DNA of 64,000 nucleotides, taken from positions 47,139,088 through 47,203,087 of the forward strand of contig CM038040.1 of the NCBI GenBank assembly GCA_021397845.1. The letters run 5' to 3'. Of this stretch, positions 12,201 to 23,190 are shown in pieces (positions within the stretch are counted from its first letter, which is position 1; each line of letters begins with the position of its first letter). The translations under genes and the position numbers were made by a program. This stretch comes from Areca catechu (lineage: Eukaryota; Streptophyta; Magnoliopsida; Arecales; Arecaceae). The notes beneath the pieces are model-generated. The model made no database searches, was not told the DNA's origin, and worked only from the letters and a program-made list of their open reading frames with translations.

Positions 12201-13768
12201 CTTGGGATTATACTGTGAGAAGCTTAAGATCTAGGAGAAAATAAGTTAAGTTTTTTTAAATAAATTGATAAATGCTGTATGATGTATTATGTAACTTCTA
12301 GAGATTGAAAACTTCTCTTAATTATCATAATTAATTGATTCTTACTTTTCTATCACTACCTGAATTAAGATTATTATTGCTTGTGTTCAACAAGCAGGCC
12401 TTGCATATCTTGTGGAATTAAATACCAAAGAGATGCGGCTATGCCTAGCTCGGGCCTCGGGCCGGGGCGTGACACTTCCTAATAGAAGGAAAACTTCCTA
12501 ATAGAAGGAAAACAAATCTCAATACATATTTAAAAAAATAAATCAAAAAGGTGGAGAGTAAAATCTAATATGGAACATCATTTGTTATTAACTAAGAATG
12601 AGATATAAACAGCATCCGATATTGAAATTGATTATGTGGAACCGACAGAAAGTAACAGTGATCATAACTGTGCAGATATTGGCCTATCATTTACTTAAAA
12701 GTCAAGTTCGTGAGTGACTTATGAATCTGTAAACATTTGAATTAGAATGATACATGTTACCTTCGGATTACATAGGCATAGAATTAGATTCTTAACAGCC
12801 AAGATGTGTACTTTATTGATTAACATAGGTGTTGATTAAAACAGGTGGTAATTAATGCAGCATGATATTGACAAAGATAAAGTAATGCTGTGCAGTAGCT
12901 CAAAACAGTGCATGGTGGGCTATATCTATTTTTCTTCATATCATGGAACACGATCAAGCACAGAAGCCAAGCATTCACAATTCAAACAAGCATCTAATAA
13001 GCTTTCAAATCATTAGTTTTAAGCAATACCATCTCTAAGCATCAAGCAAAAAGATCCAAATGCATCTTTTCCAAGCCCCTGCACCGCACACCCTCCAATC
13101 ACCGAATTCCAAGCAACCACATCTCTCTTCTCCATCCTCCCGAACAAGCACCAAGCATCCTCAACCGAACCACACTTCAAATGCAAATCCACAAGAGCAC
13201 TCTGCACAAACAAATCCTCCACAAATCTGCTCTTTACAATGCACCCGTGAATTTGCTCCCCGCTCCTAGCACAACCCAGACCGGTACACGCCCGTAGAGC
13301 ACTACCATAAGTAAACTGATTCGCCTTAAACCCTGACCGACGCATCCACAAAAAAACCTTTAAAGCTTCCTCCGAATACCCATTCTGAGAATACCCGGAA
13401 ATCATCGCAGTCCACGACACGACGCTCCTCTCGGGCATTTCATCAAACACCCTTCGAGCAGAGACCAGGTCACCTACTTTCGCATAGAAGATCATAAATT
13501 TGGTGCTCAGGTGCAGATTTGGCGCATGCCCGATTGCTGACAGGTGGTCGTGGAGGGATCTTCCTTCTTGTTTGGCATTGTAATCGGTGCAGAGCCGGAG
13601 CAGAGAGGAGTAGATGGAAGACGATAAGGGGGTGGGATGGGAGTGGAGGGCATGGAGAGCTTCTTTCAACCTGCCTAGCTTGCACAAGGTGAGAACTTTC
13701 GATTCCGGATTCGATCGGCGAATAAGTTCTGCGAAACTGGCGATGGACTTTCTTCGGGTTGCGTTCAT
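9275..13768 (-). CDS. Pentatricopeptide repeat (PPR) protein, PLS/E type, two exons
   Basis: Exon 1 is 13768-13030 and exon 2 is 10329-9275. Intron 13029-10330 has a GT start (GTATTG) and a TTAACAG end, and the split Gly codon (G|GT) keeps the frame. The product is 597 residues. PPR proteins bind organellar RNA; PLS/E members usually guide C-to-U editing. The basic, Ser-rich start (MNATRRKSIASFAELIRR) suggests import into mitochondria or plastids. Motifs such as RVFDEMPERSVVSWTAMISG, KRDVVAWNSVIGG, RDLISCTALITGYS and KNVISWTSLITGYG mark successive P-L-S repeats. The end (WGAMLGACRMHGD, then YVVLANTYASAG, ending GCSYI) is an E motif. There is no DYW domain, so any editing would need a partner deaminase. 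The splice junction is unambiguous; the RNA target is unknown. Confidence 0.88.
10440..12474 (-). mobile_element. Probable solo LTR inside the PPR intron
   Basis: Read on the minus strand, the segment starts TGTCACGCCCCGGCCCGAGG and ends CCAGTTCTTACA, giving TG...CA termini. It is flanked by cttct (10435-10439) and cttcc (12475-12479), a 5-bp duplication with one mismatch. It contains GC-rich and GA-rich parts but no gag or pol coding. A similar start (TGTCATGCCCCGAATCC) opens the LTR fragment at 57675. A solo LTR left by recombination fits best; a non-autonomous element is an alternative. Confidence 0.55.
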
Positions 13769-13849
13769 AGAGAGATTTCGGGAGAGCCTACCGACGTCGC
13801 CGGACTCTGAAGACCAACGGTTTTACCCATTTACATCGGCTAAAAGATG

Positions 13850-14316
13850 ATAAAGATCGAAATATTTTATATGTTATATGGAGCGGTGGGAAAATCAAAA
13901 TTATAGCCCTTGACTGACTTAAAAACAGGATTTCACCGAGAAATTAAATTATGTTTTTGGTTATTTTTATTTTGTCTTCAAGGAACGGTCATCATAGCAA
14001 ATTCAATTAAAAATATTACTAATAGTGTAATTAGATTGTAAGGTCAATAAAAAAATAAAATAAAATAACGGCGAGGAAAATAAAATAATTTTATTATTTG
14101 GTATTTTACATCAAAAAAAATTACTTAAGATGAGGTTATCTCGACACAAATGGTTACTTTCATTGTTCAACCACCTCTGCTACGGCATATCCTTTTTCTT
14201 CTTTATTTTTTATTTTATTTTATTTTATTTTTTCCTGCTTTTCTAGTAAAACGAAAAGGATCATCCGTACATAGATACTCGGAGTGTAAACCGGATTCAA
14301 ACAAGTTCCATTACTT
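13850..14316. other. Upstream region of the PPR gene
   Basis: About 470 bp of AT-rich DNA lie between the PPR start codon region and the LINE poly-T. It presumably carries the PPR promoter. I see no clear TATA box at a convincing distance and no other gene. Confidence 0.4.
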
Positions 14317-14375
14317 TTTTTTTTTTTTTTTGATAAAATGATGTATTCATTAAACTGAACATAGATGAATACAAT

Positions 14376-14831
14376 CTAAGAAGTCAGAAAGCAAAATATT
14401 TCTAAGCTGTACAGGGACAGTCTGCCAATCAGTCCACAAAATAGAGTCAGTATGACAGTTTGCCAATCAGTCCACAAAATAGAGTCAGTATGCTGAGCAA
14501 CATAAGAAGCTATCCAGTCGGCTGTTAAGTTAACCTTCCTGAAAATGTGTCTGATAGTCAGAGAAGAGCAATCCTGTAGCATGAGTCTAATGTCCCTGAC
14601 TATCGGATGAGCCACCTGTGTGGAGGAAGTCTGTGAGATCCAAGAAATGACGGTGGCAGAATCTTCCTCAATGATAAGATGGTCTAGGCCTAGTACTCGA
14701 CGAGCATATATGATCCCAACCCATGCAGCATAAAGTTCAAGGGCCGGCATCGAAGAGTCGAAACAAGGGGTACCCCCAGCCGCCAAGAAATCCAACGATG
14801 AATCCCTAATAATGAAACCTGCTCCGCCCAT
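14376..14831 (-). pseudogene. LINE 1 RNase H domain
   Basis: The translation shows an RVT_3-type RNase H fold: GGAGFIIRDSS, then the acidic residues in ALELYAAWVG and IIEEDSATVISW, then IRHIFRKVNLTADWIASYVA. In the family this domain degrades the RNA of the RNA:DNA hybrid. A 38-bp tandem duplication (14417-14454 and 14455-14492) sits in its last residues. As 38 is not a multiple of three, it throws the tail out of frame, and the final ~25 residues are not native. Confidence 0.8.
14417..14492. repeat. 38-bp tandem duplication in LINE 1
   Basis: Two adjacent 38-bp copies, starting acagtctgccaatcagtcca and acagtttgccaatcagtcca, differ by one base. The duplication arose after insertion of the LINE, since it breaks the RNase H frame. 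Confidence 0.9.
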
Positions 14832-16563
14832 CCTGCAGCGGAGGCTCCCATCAAAACTAATAGTGACAAAGGGCGGAGGAGGGGGTTCCCAGGTAATAAA
14901 AACCCTCCGGGTCGCTCGAAGAGCGAGAGGGAATCCCAGATCTCAGCCGACATCACGGCAGACCTACAATACTCCATCGCAGCTATCCTAGCCCTCTCAA
15001 CCAGAATCATAGGGGAATGCCTCAAAGATGTGAATATCCGGTCATTTCTAAAAATCCAAATATGATATGCCAGATAAGCAATAAAAGAAACCTGGATCAT
15101 AGGCGCCGCCCGCAGCAAGGTAAAAAAAGTATCCAGGATGTGATCAGGTTGAGCAGGTATACCATAGAATCCCGCTAGAGCCCAGATCCGACTAGCACGG
15201 CCGCAATGGAATATGGCATGAGTCTGCGTCTCCAACTGAATCCCACAAAAGGGGCATTCAGGAGTGATATGGACCCCTCTAGAGGTGATAAACTCTCGCG
15301 TGGGGAGGCGGTGCCAAGCGAGTTTCCAGATAAAGAGCGAAACTCTAGGATGCACCGCTAGGGTCCAAATCCAGCGATAGCTCCTGGAAATATAAAGATC
15401 TCGATCAGGCGTAGGAGTGAGATTCCCGATAGTCACCCTGGTTGAGGTAGTGTGTCTCCAAACTCTGATGTCAGAGCAAGAATGGACCGGAAGTGGAATA
15501 GACAGGACCCCGTATCCAAGGATGTCCTCAAAAATAGACAAAACCCTGTCCGTGTCCCAAGATGAAAGACCCGGTCTGTGAAGGTCGGCTACGGTAATAG
15601 AGGCCGGAGTCAGAATAGAGATGAAGGTGGGCCATTTGCTTAAAGGAATGTCCGAAATCCAGGGATCATTCATGAAGCTAACTGATTGGCCATCTCCTAG
15701 CACCCAGGAAATCTAGGAGGCGACAGTCGGGGCTCTGGCAATCATCTCTTTCCTAACAATCGATGGCCTCCTCGTGGAAGTAGAGCAATCACTGGGATAC
15801 AAAGGGATGTCGCCATATTTGGCCCTCATGAAAGAAGACCACATAATGTCCGGACATAGAAAAAACCTGGCGACATGCCGGGTCATAAAAGCCTCTCTCA
15901 TTGCAAGAAGAGAAGTGATGCCCAAAACCCCCTCATGCATCGGTCGGCAGACATTTTCCCAGCTCATAAGATGTATCCTCCTTCGATCAATAGAGGAGTT
16001 CCGGAGACAAGCCCGAATCATATGCTCAATCTTGAGAATGACCCTCCTGGGTATAAAAGAATTAGAGAGTAGATAAACAGGAAGAGACGCCAATACTGAC
16101 CGGACAAGAGTGAGACTGCCCATGGCGGATAAAGATCTGGCCTGCCATCCTCCAATCCTGTCCGTCACAAAAGCCACAAGGGGAGCGCAGTCGAGCGTAG
16201 TAAGCCTGGTACCAGAAATAGGAATACCCAGATAATGCAACATGCATTGTCGCTCCTGAATGCCCAACATGTGAGTAATCCTGCTTCAGACACCGAGGAT
16301 AGTTTTAGGACTAAAGTATATCCCAGACTTTTGAAAATTAACCCTCTGGCATGAAGCCTGATAGTAATGCTCCACTATCCTCCTGAAGCCCCTAGCATTA
16401 GTCAGGGAAGTCCGGCCAAGTAACAGGCAGTCGTCCACAAATAAAAGATGAGAGACCGGGAATGTTCCCGGTCCCACAATATAAGGATGGATCTGAGAAT
16501 CTCGCACTGCCTGAGAAAGTGATCTTGATAGGAAGTCAGCACAAATAATAAATAAATAGGGGA
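14690..16563 (-). pseudogene. LINE 1 reverse transcriptase, C-terminal part and zf-RVT
   Basis: Reading from 16563 downward, the sequence resumes the RT at PYLFIICADFLSRSLSQAV, followed by the catalytic block LLFVDDCLLLGR (FVDD in place of the usual FADD) and the thumb (CMLHYLGIPISG, MGSLTLVRSVLASLPVYLLS). The zf-RVT region (LPTREFITSRGV, ECPFCGIQLETQTHAIFHCG) lies at about 15340-15180. The frame breaks near 16280 and 15710. It continues the RT that starts at 20794, beyond the inserted LTR element. Confidence 0.85.
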
Positions 16564-16905
16564 TGTTGGGGAGCAAACCCGTTCCACGGATTACCCAGAT
16601 CCAACTTGATACTGTCATGGCGGAAAGGGAACAATTACCAGGGAAGAGATGTAGGAGAAAAAGAGAGATTGCATTATTCCTTTGGAGAAAAACCTTGTTA
16701 CAACAAACAAGATAACACTCGACAGCCCTTCTGAAAACCCAGAAGCTTCTCGCCGTCCCGCACGTTTTTCTCTTGCAGGCCTCATGCCCCAAGAATCCAT
16801 GTACGCCATGCACGGACAATACCTCAACGTGCATCCTTCTCCAAAGCCCCGTGAAACACCATCACAGTACAAGCCCTCCCGTGATATCTCCCTCACGTGC
16901 TCAGG
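16564..16905 (-). repeat. Inverted partial LTR (left arm)
   Basis: This is the reverse complement of the U5/R part of the LTR ending at 20086. Similarity stops near 16905, at a cctcacgtgc motif equivalent to about 19755 in the full LTR. Confidence 0.85.
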
Positions 16906-18927
16906 GCATCGATGTACGGAGTCGCGCGGGATTTGGCTCAGGGCATCGACGGCAGCGGAGCGGCACGGGGCGTCACGGGATGGTGCAGGGCGCGATGCAC
17001 GATCGCGGGTGCGGACACGGCACGGAGCAGCGCCGGCAGGGCGATGGCTCGCTCGTCGTGGGAGCGGTGCTAGGCCGTCGGTTGCAGCAGGGCACGGGCG
17101 CGGCGCGGGGCATCGCGGGAGAGGCGGCGCGGGGCATCGCGGGAGAGGCGGCTCGGGTCTCGCCGATCGCAGGCGCGGGCACGACCGAGGTGCAGGGCGA
17201 CGCCGGGAGCCACCGCGGGCGCGGCGCTGCGAGGGCATGGCATGCAGACTGTTCCCGATCGCACGAATGGCGCGAGGCAGTGTGTGACGGTCGTCGGAGG
17301 CTTGGCACGGCGGCGGGATGGTCGCCGGAGGTGTCAGGCGATGGCCGGAGGCGACGAAACGACCGGGAGGGGTTGCGGTCCACGGTTTTATGCCGTGGAT
17401 CGGCAGCCATGGCAGCCCGTGGACCGGCTTGGCATGCGTGGACCAGCGGGCTGGTTCACGGTGAACCGGCCAATCAAGATTTCAAGTCACTCTATGCTTT
17501 AAAAATCATGCAGATGGATTTTTGACGATTCTGGGCTCAATTGAACTCGATTTGAGCCCCGTATGCATCGTTGGACTCCATTTTTTGAGCTCTTTATGTT
17601 GAGCTGGTTGGATCTAATGATAGAGTCAGATAATAGGGTATGTGGAGATTGCTATGCAGTGATCGTGTGTGCGGGCAGCACGTGCAGGATGGTTCCATCT
17701 TCGGTACTCCTTGACGGACAGAGGTTCGTGGTATCGGGAGCAGTGCAGAGGTCTGCTAGTGAGCGGATCTCATCGAAGATGATGGGTCCGGTGGTGCAAG
17801 AGTTCGCGACGGTGGTGCAGAGCTATAGGTTCTGTGCTGAGGAGCTTTGGTAGGTGGGTGATCTGTGGTTCAGCACAAATGGAGCGATACATACCGAGAT
17901 CTTTCAGAGCATGAGTGGTAGCTCCATCAGTAGTGGACCAGGTCTCGGTCACTGTGGAGGAGAGCGATCGGTAGTACTCCAGCTATCTTGATCGTGATGG
18001 AGCTGGACGCGGGTGGTATCTCGCGTGGTTGGAGAGGAGTCTCGGAAGATGGATATCTCAGGAAGACTGAGTACATCAGCAGAGACGGTGCCAGGGGCAG
18101 CTCAGGGAGACAGGAGACAGTCTCAGGGAGCGCTAGAGGTATCGGACAGTCGGGAGTGTTCTGGTATGGCGGGATTGGCCTAGGGATGGAGACTGGAGCT
18201 GATGGAGATGGCAGCTCAGGGAGACCCGGGATAGGTCTCAGGGAGCGCCAGGGATATCATGCAGCCGGGAGACAAGCTGGGACATGATAGAGCAGCCACT
18301 GGAGATGGTTGCTAGAATCAGTCGCTGGATTAGCAGAAGAGTTGGGATGAACTCTTGGTTTCGGAGGAGCCTGCGGGATGCAGTGTATCCGAAACGGTCT
18401 TAGAGAGGTCCACGTGATGCGGAGGGTTCGAGGAGGCAGCGACTGTGTTCGAGGTGCAGCGGCAGGCTCAGCAGGGCAGCGTTGAGTGGCTGGCTCAGGG
18501 TTTCTTTCTGTGGCATCAGTGGGACTTCAGTTTCAGGTGGAGCACCCGAGAGAGGTGGCTTCACAGGTGGAGCATTCGAGAGAGGTGGCTTCATAGGTGG
18601 AGCAGGATTTGACATGAGTTCAAAGCAGGAGATGCAGGGATACTAGCCATATCCTAGCACGAGCGTCCGGGGTGCACTTAGCCAGGTGGAGCAGAGTGTG
18701 CAGAGATTGGCGTGGCTCTGAGAAGATGGTGTCAGGTAGAGCTCCAGTTATAGCGAGTGCTGGCTCAGGTTCGCTGTGTTCTCTCCAGGGAAGTCCAAAA
18801 AAAAAGTTTGATGCAGCTGCCAGGCAGAAGGAAGGCTACAATCATGGTGCCAAGGTACAAGCAAGGACTTCAGCTATGGAGGCGGTCATCCCAAAGGTCT
18901 CCAAGTGCATGCAGCAGCTGAAGGGTA
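16906..18927. other. Interior of the rearranged LTR element, no clear gene
   Basis: 16906-17450 is very GC-rich, with a 24-bp tandem unit (gcgcggggcatcgcgggaga...) at about 17103-17150. It opens long frames on both strands that I regard as artefacts of base composition. 17460-18900 has short repeats such as ggtggagcacccgagagagg. No conserved domain is visible. Confidence 0.5.
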
Positions 18928-19199
18928 TTGGCAAAGGCAAGGAGATCCGCACAAGGAGCTGTTAGGACACGCAGTTACAACCAGGTTGTGCATGGAGGAC
19001 ATTGCCAGGTTTGCCAAGGCTTGGGGCACCAAGATGGAGATTGTAGGGTTTTGTGTGGTGCTCCCAAGCCTTGGAGAGACTTGGGAGACCATGGCAGGGA
19101 TGCTGGAGGTGATCCTGGAGCTGGGGGCGTGTTCCAAGCTATCCTGGAGGTATTCCAGGGTTTTTTGAGATTTTTTCCCAGGGTCCCTTTTGAGTCATG
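18928..19199 (+). pseudogene. gag-like remnant with CCHC zinc knuckle
   Basis: The frame includes CQVCQGLGHQDGDC at 19003-19044, a perfect C-x2-C-x4-H-x4-C knuckle as in retroelement nucleocapsid proteins. The sequence upstream is basic (MAKARRSAQGAVRTRSYNQ). Nothing else of gag-pol is recognisable in the element, so I infer a non-autonomous element that keeps part of gag. The open frame continues into the PPT and LTR, where it is unlikely to be coding. Confidence 0.6.
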
Positions 19200-19247
19200 T
19201 TGGGTTAGGGGGTTTGACCCAAGAATTATTAATTTTATGTTGGCTTT

Positions 19248-19259
19248 GAAAGGGGGGAG
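19248..19259 (+). other. Polypurine tract of the LTR element
   Basis: gaaaggggggag lies directly upstream of the plus-strand LTR, as expected for plus-strand priming. The first LTR base lies between about 19260 and 19273; I could not fix it. Confidence 0.6.
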
Positions 19260-19261
19260 TT

Positions 19262-20086
19262 TTTTGAGAGATTGTAACATAACCCAATTGGGTTATGGGG
19301 TTGGATCCAGGTTTGTTAAATTGGTTAGGAGGTTAGCCAATAGGTTAGTTAATTGGTTGGTTGTAACCAATTAGGAAGCCCAACCATGTGAGGTATCCTA
19401 ATCAGTTTGTTATTGGTCCAAGACAAATCCTAACCGCCCATGTGATTGAATTCTAACAAGATTCAAGAGGTAGTTGCAGTCCAACAAGAAGTCCAATATC
19501 AGACGCCCAATCCAAGAAGGCTTCAACGCCCCTCATATGCTATAAATATGAGAGGATGGGGTGTGCGGTTGGAGGGTCCAAGAGGCCGACCCCTTTGGGG
19601 TCTCACGGTTATGTGAAGACCGTGCAGAGATCAGCGTGAAGGCCTTGGTCCGTGGGGCTTGGCTCATGGTTCCAAGGTGGAGGCTTCTTGGAGACCACGC
19701 ATGAGGGAGTCCGCATGGGAGACCATGGTGATGGACTGCAGAGAGGTGCACGTGAGGAAGATATCACGTGGAGGGCTTGTACCATGATGGTGTTTCACGG
19801 GGCTTTGGAGAAGGATGCACGTTGAGGTATTGTCCGTGCGTGGCATACGTGGATTCTTGGGGCATGAGGCCTGCAAGATAGAAGACGTGCGGGACGGCGA
19901 GAAGCTTCTGGGTTTTCAGAAGGGCGGTCAAGTGTTATCTTGTTTGTTGTAACAAGGTTTTTCTCCAAAGGAATAAAGCAATATCTCTTTTTCTCCTACA
20001 TCTCTTCCCTGGTAATTGTTCCCTTTCCGCCATGACAGTATCAAGTTGGATCCGGGTATTCCGTGGAACGGGTTTGCTCCCCAACA
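19262..20086 (+). repeat. Plus-strand LTR (right arm)
   Basis: About 0.82 kb ending CCCCAACA. A TATA box (ctataaata, 19540-19548) and a poly(A) signal (aataaa near 19973) place U3, R and U5 in the normal plus-strand order. The left end is uncertain by some 15 bp. Confidence 0.7.
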
Positions 20087-20088
20087 AC

Positions 20089-20100
20089 TGGTATCAGAGC
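20089..20100 (+). other. Primer binding site (initiator tRNA-Met)
   Basis: TGGTATCAGAGC follows the LTR end after two bases. This is the standard plant LTR-retrotransposon site complementary to the 3' end of tRNA-iMet. Here it is followed only by 17 bp (to CAACA at 20117) before LINE sequence resumes, so the internal region is not on its expected side. Confidence 0.9.
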
Positions 20101-20117
20101 CTAGAGTTTTTTCAACA

Positions 20118-20794
20118 GGAGATAGAGGACAACCTTGGCGCAGACTATGGGATGATTGGAAGAACTACGTAGGGGATCCATTGATGAGAATAGAGAATGC
20201 CGGGGCCTTAATACAAGACATAATTTTGGAAATCCAAGATGATTGAAAACCAAAATCCTCCAGACCTTTAATAAGAAAGTACCAGTCAACACAATCATAG
20301 GCCCTCTCCATGTCGAGCTTAATAGCCATCAGACTATGGCGGCGCGAAGCGGCATGAAGATCGTGCATAAATTCCTGGGCAATAAGAATGTTGTCGGTAA
20401 TATTACGTCCTCCTATAAAAGCACCTTGTTCAAGGCTGATGATCTTTGGAAGAATGAGGCTCATTCTATTCGCCAGAAGTTTAACACAAACTTTGTAAAG
20501 AGTGTTGCAAAGACTGATAGGTCTATAATGTGAAGGCATAGAGGGATCCCGACGCTTCGGAATAAGAGCAATATAAGTCTGCTTCCAATCAGGGGGCATG
20601 GTGACCGTATTAAAGAAGAGCTGAATAGCCGCTCCCATGTCAACCCTCAGAATCTCCCAGACAGCTCGGAAGAAGAAAGGTGGATAACCATCAGGTCCCG
20701 GAGCTTTATCCTCCGCCAAAGACCACAGAGTAGATTTAATCTCTTCATCTGTAACCTGCTTCAGCAGATCATAATTTTGAAGAACAGTAACCAA
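20118..20794 (-). pseudogene. LINE 1 reverse transcriptase, N-terminal part
   Basis: The frame from 20794 has the LINE RT signature order: LWSLAEDKAPGPDGYPPFFF, ALIPKRRDPSMPSHYRPISL, LLANRMSLILPKIISLEQGA, then SLMAIKLDMERAYDCVDWYF, which contains the first catalytic Asp. Next come FSILINGSPT, a stop (in the CTACGTAG context) and RQGCPLSP, where the LTR element interrupts. It resumes at 16563. Confidence 0.88.
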
Positions 20795-20853
20795 ATTCTG
20801 GGGAGGAACAGAAAAAATGTTAAAATTAGTGGGAATAGGAACGGTCCATCAGG

Positions 20854-22060
20854 TCATGAAATAATGAAGAAATTCCCTCCGAATATTAGCAGCATCCTCC
20901 ATCCACTCCTCCTGGTCGGAATACAGAGCCCGGATGGTGTTGGTATGCCTCCTATGACCTGATGAAAAAATCGGGTATTTCTGTCTCCCTCCCTCAGCCA
21001 GTTAACCCTAGATTTTTGTCTCCATAGGGTTTTCTGATTCTGAAGGAGGGTATGGTGAGTGGCAAGAGTAGTGCGCAAAGCCTGAAGGTCTTCGTCGGAT
21101 AAGTAGCCTTGGGCATCTTCTTTGGTCTGCAATAGATAAATAGTATCCTCAGCCTTCTTGATTTGGTTTAGCATGTTGCCAACTTCCACCCTGTTCCACC
21201 ATAGAAACGTCTTCTCAGAAGCTCCAATTTCTTGGATATCCGGTAGGCCGCATCCCCCCGAACCGGCGTTCTCCAAACCTCCCTAGCGATTTGCTTGGCC
21301 TTGGGATAGGAGAGCCAAAACTTTTCAAATCTGAAAGGCTTGGAAGTAGCAGGGGGAACAGTCATAGATAGGAGGATGGGTGCATGTTCGGAAGAAATCC
21401 TGGTCAAATGGCTAACACTATGATCAAGGTAAAGAGACAGCCAAGACGGCGTGGCAAAGTATCTATCAAGTCTCTCCCACACTCTGGCATGGTCGGTTCG
21501 GTTGTTGCACCAAGTGTACCGAGGACCCACAAACCCAGGTCGATAAGACCGTTGTCCGAGATAAAGGTAGAGAATTCTCTTGTGCCAATATCCAGATGGA
21601 AGGGTTTACCTCCCCGCTTATCATCCGGCCTCAGGATTGTGTTAAAGTCTCCAGCCACCACGGTAGGGATCCCCTGATCAACTAAGGCAGAAGCCTCTTT
21701 CCAAACCAATCTTCGCTCCGTATATGATGTTTTAGCATAAATAGCACAGAGAAGCTAGGAAGGCCTGTTGGGTTCAGAAACAACAATAGCGACCATCTGA
21801 CAAGATCTATGAAAAACATCAACTTTCAGTGCCATGAAGTCCGAGCTGACAATGATGCCCCAAGCGAGACCCTGGGAGGGAACATAATAGAAACCCCAAT
21901 CTCTCGGAAGGCGACGCCTAAGACTGTCCAGAGTAGGACCAGATAACCTGGTCTCCAATAAGACACAAATGTGTGGATGATATATCTGCAAATACCTATG
22001 ATATGTAGATAAGAAGGAGGGTTTTTTCGCCTCCTTGACATTCCAAATAAAAGTATTCAT
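20854..22060 (-). pseudogene. LINE 1 endonuclease and linker
   Basis: The N-terminus MNTFIWNVKEAKKPSFLSTY followed by HPHICVLLETRLSG is the exonuclease-endonuclease-phosphatase start (with the usual Asn and Glu). Next come VVAGDFNTILRPDDKRGG in a second frame (21709-21404), then RYTWCNNRTDHARVWERLDR with HAPILL in place of the usual DHxP motif (21530-21168), and a helical linker to the RT. At least three frameshifts separate the parts. In intact elements this domain nicks the target DNA. Confidence 0.85.
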
Positions 22061-22438
22061 AGGAACCAGTCAAAGCTTGGGGACGGACCCCTGTCTGTCC
22101 TCAAGTCTATTGAATACAGAAACTTGTTTAACAGTAATATTAACCAGTTCCTGCTTCCCAGAAGTTTCTTCAGTTAATCACAGGGTGAGTTTCACCTTAT
22201 CACATACCGGATCATATCCCCCCTGGTGCGAAGTTAGACTGGCAGGGCGCTTCAAGAATTTATCAGCTTGAATACCAGGTTCGGAAGATTCAGTAATGCC
22301 CTTATCATTTTGAGATAAAGATAACATCATCATCTTCCGAAGCAGACTGGTGTAAGGGAGCAAAGGCAGCCTCGGCCTTTAGAATATGACCGCCTGATAA
22401 AGCCTGCGGCACAGACGCCGACATTCTCGCAAGAGATT

Positions 22439-23190
22439 TCAATCAAGTGCATGCATGTCCAGTTCCCCTCCACCGTGAATACCACCCTCCCCTTGCACTC
22501 CCTGCAACACAACCCTGCCCCCAACTCCTTCCCTCAATCCCCCCGAAGCTCGTTGCTCCCCCTCCATCGACTTTTTTTCTCCCTCAGAGCTCCCTTCCTT
22601 CCCCTGAGCTGGATTGGGTATCAAAGGAGCCCGGTCACCTACTTTTTCTCCCCCATTCCTCTCCTCGTGGGAGGCAGCCTGGACACCCACGGAAAAGGAA
22701 CCTCCTCCCTCACCCAAGACCTTGCCCCCATAACCACCCTCCTCCCTCATCAGCCCATGTTTGCCCTCAACCCTCCGCCATTCTCGCTTTTCCCTCCTCC
22801 TGTTCTCCTGAACCCCCAAAGAGGATGACGAACCAAGGGTCCCCTGAGTTACACCATCAGAATCATTCACGGATGGTTTAGAGGGGCTTACCTGGTTCGG
22901 CGGATTAGCAGCTGTCTTCACCGAAGATGGAGAAGGAGATCTGGACTGGCTTCGAGTTCTCTTCAGCGAGATGGTACCATAATCCACCATTTGCAGGTCC
23001 TGGCGATCTTCATTCGACGGCACTATCTGCATGGTGTCCGACAGAGAAGCAAAGAAGCTCTCCCCCACCTCCTTTGTCGAGTTGTCCCCGTCCTTTCGTC
23101 GGAGTCCGAGTGGGTAGGCAACTTCCTCCTTGCCACTTTCGCCGGCTTTTGCCAGTCTTCGGAGTCAAGGAGAAGTCGGAGTGAGTAGGC
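22439..23190 (-). pseudogene. LINE 1 ORF1 C-terminal tail
   Basis: A hydrophilic Ser/Pro/Gly/Glu-rich frame (KRTRSQSRSPSPSSVK, then EGEKKSMEGEQRASGG) precedes the endonuclease. It corresponds by position to the low-complexity tail of plant LINE ORF1 products. No DUF4283 or zinc knuckle is present, so the element was truncated here. Plus-strand Pro-rich frames over the same bases are shadows. Confidence 0.5.

Larger units (their letters stand above)
16564..20117 (+). mobile_element. Rearranged non-autonomous LTR element with inverted LTR arms
   Basis: The 3,554-bp insertion splits the LINE RT exactly between the Pro of PLSP and Tyr of PYLFI. It is flanked by gggga (16559-16563) and ggaga (20118-20122). 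Its left end TGTTGGGGAGCAAACC is the reverse complement of the LTR end at 20086; the inverted match runs about 340 bp (16564-16905) at roughly 94% by eye. The right side has a plus-strand LTR with TATA box and poly(A) signal, then a primer binding site and 17 bp of leader. The interior has a CCHC zinc knuckle but no protease, integrase or RT. This is not the normal LTR-PBS-internal-PPT-LTR order. Confidence 0.75.
14317..23190 (-). mobile_element. LINE retrotransposon 1, 5'-truncated, split by an LTR element
   Basis: A plant L1-type LINE lies on the minus strand. Its 3' tail is the T run at 14317-14335. Going 5'-ward there is an RNase H domain (14831-14376), a zinc-binding reverse-transcriptase C-terminus (15703-14690), the RT palm and thumb (16563-15713), the inserted LTR element (20117-16564), the RT N-terminus (20794-20118), linker (21276-20854), endonuclease (22060-21168) and the tail of ORF1 (about 23190-22439). 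Many frameshifts and stops show it is dead. The gag-like DUF4283 domain found in the neighbouring LINE is missing, so the copy is truncated at about 23190. Confidence 0.85.

Noticed and set aside
16615..17525. Several long GC-rich open frames on both strands (up to 250 residues)
   Set aside because: They overlap each other in opposite directions, are Arg/Ala/Pro-rich, have no domain, and lie partly in LTR sequence. Base composition explains the lack of stops.
22447..22881. Pro-rich plus-strand open frames
   Set aside because: They are complements of the LINE ORF1 tail on the minus strand and have no recognisable motif.
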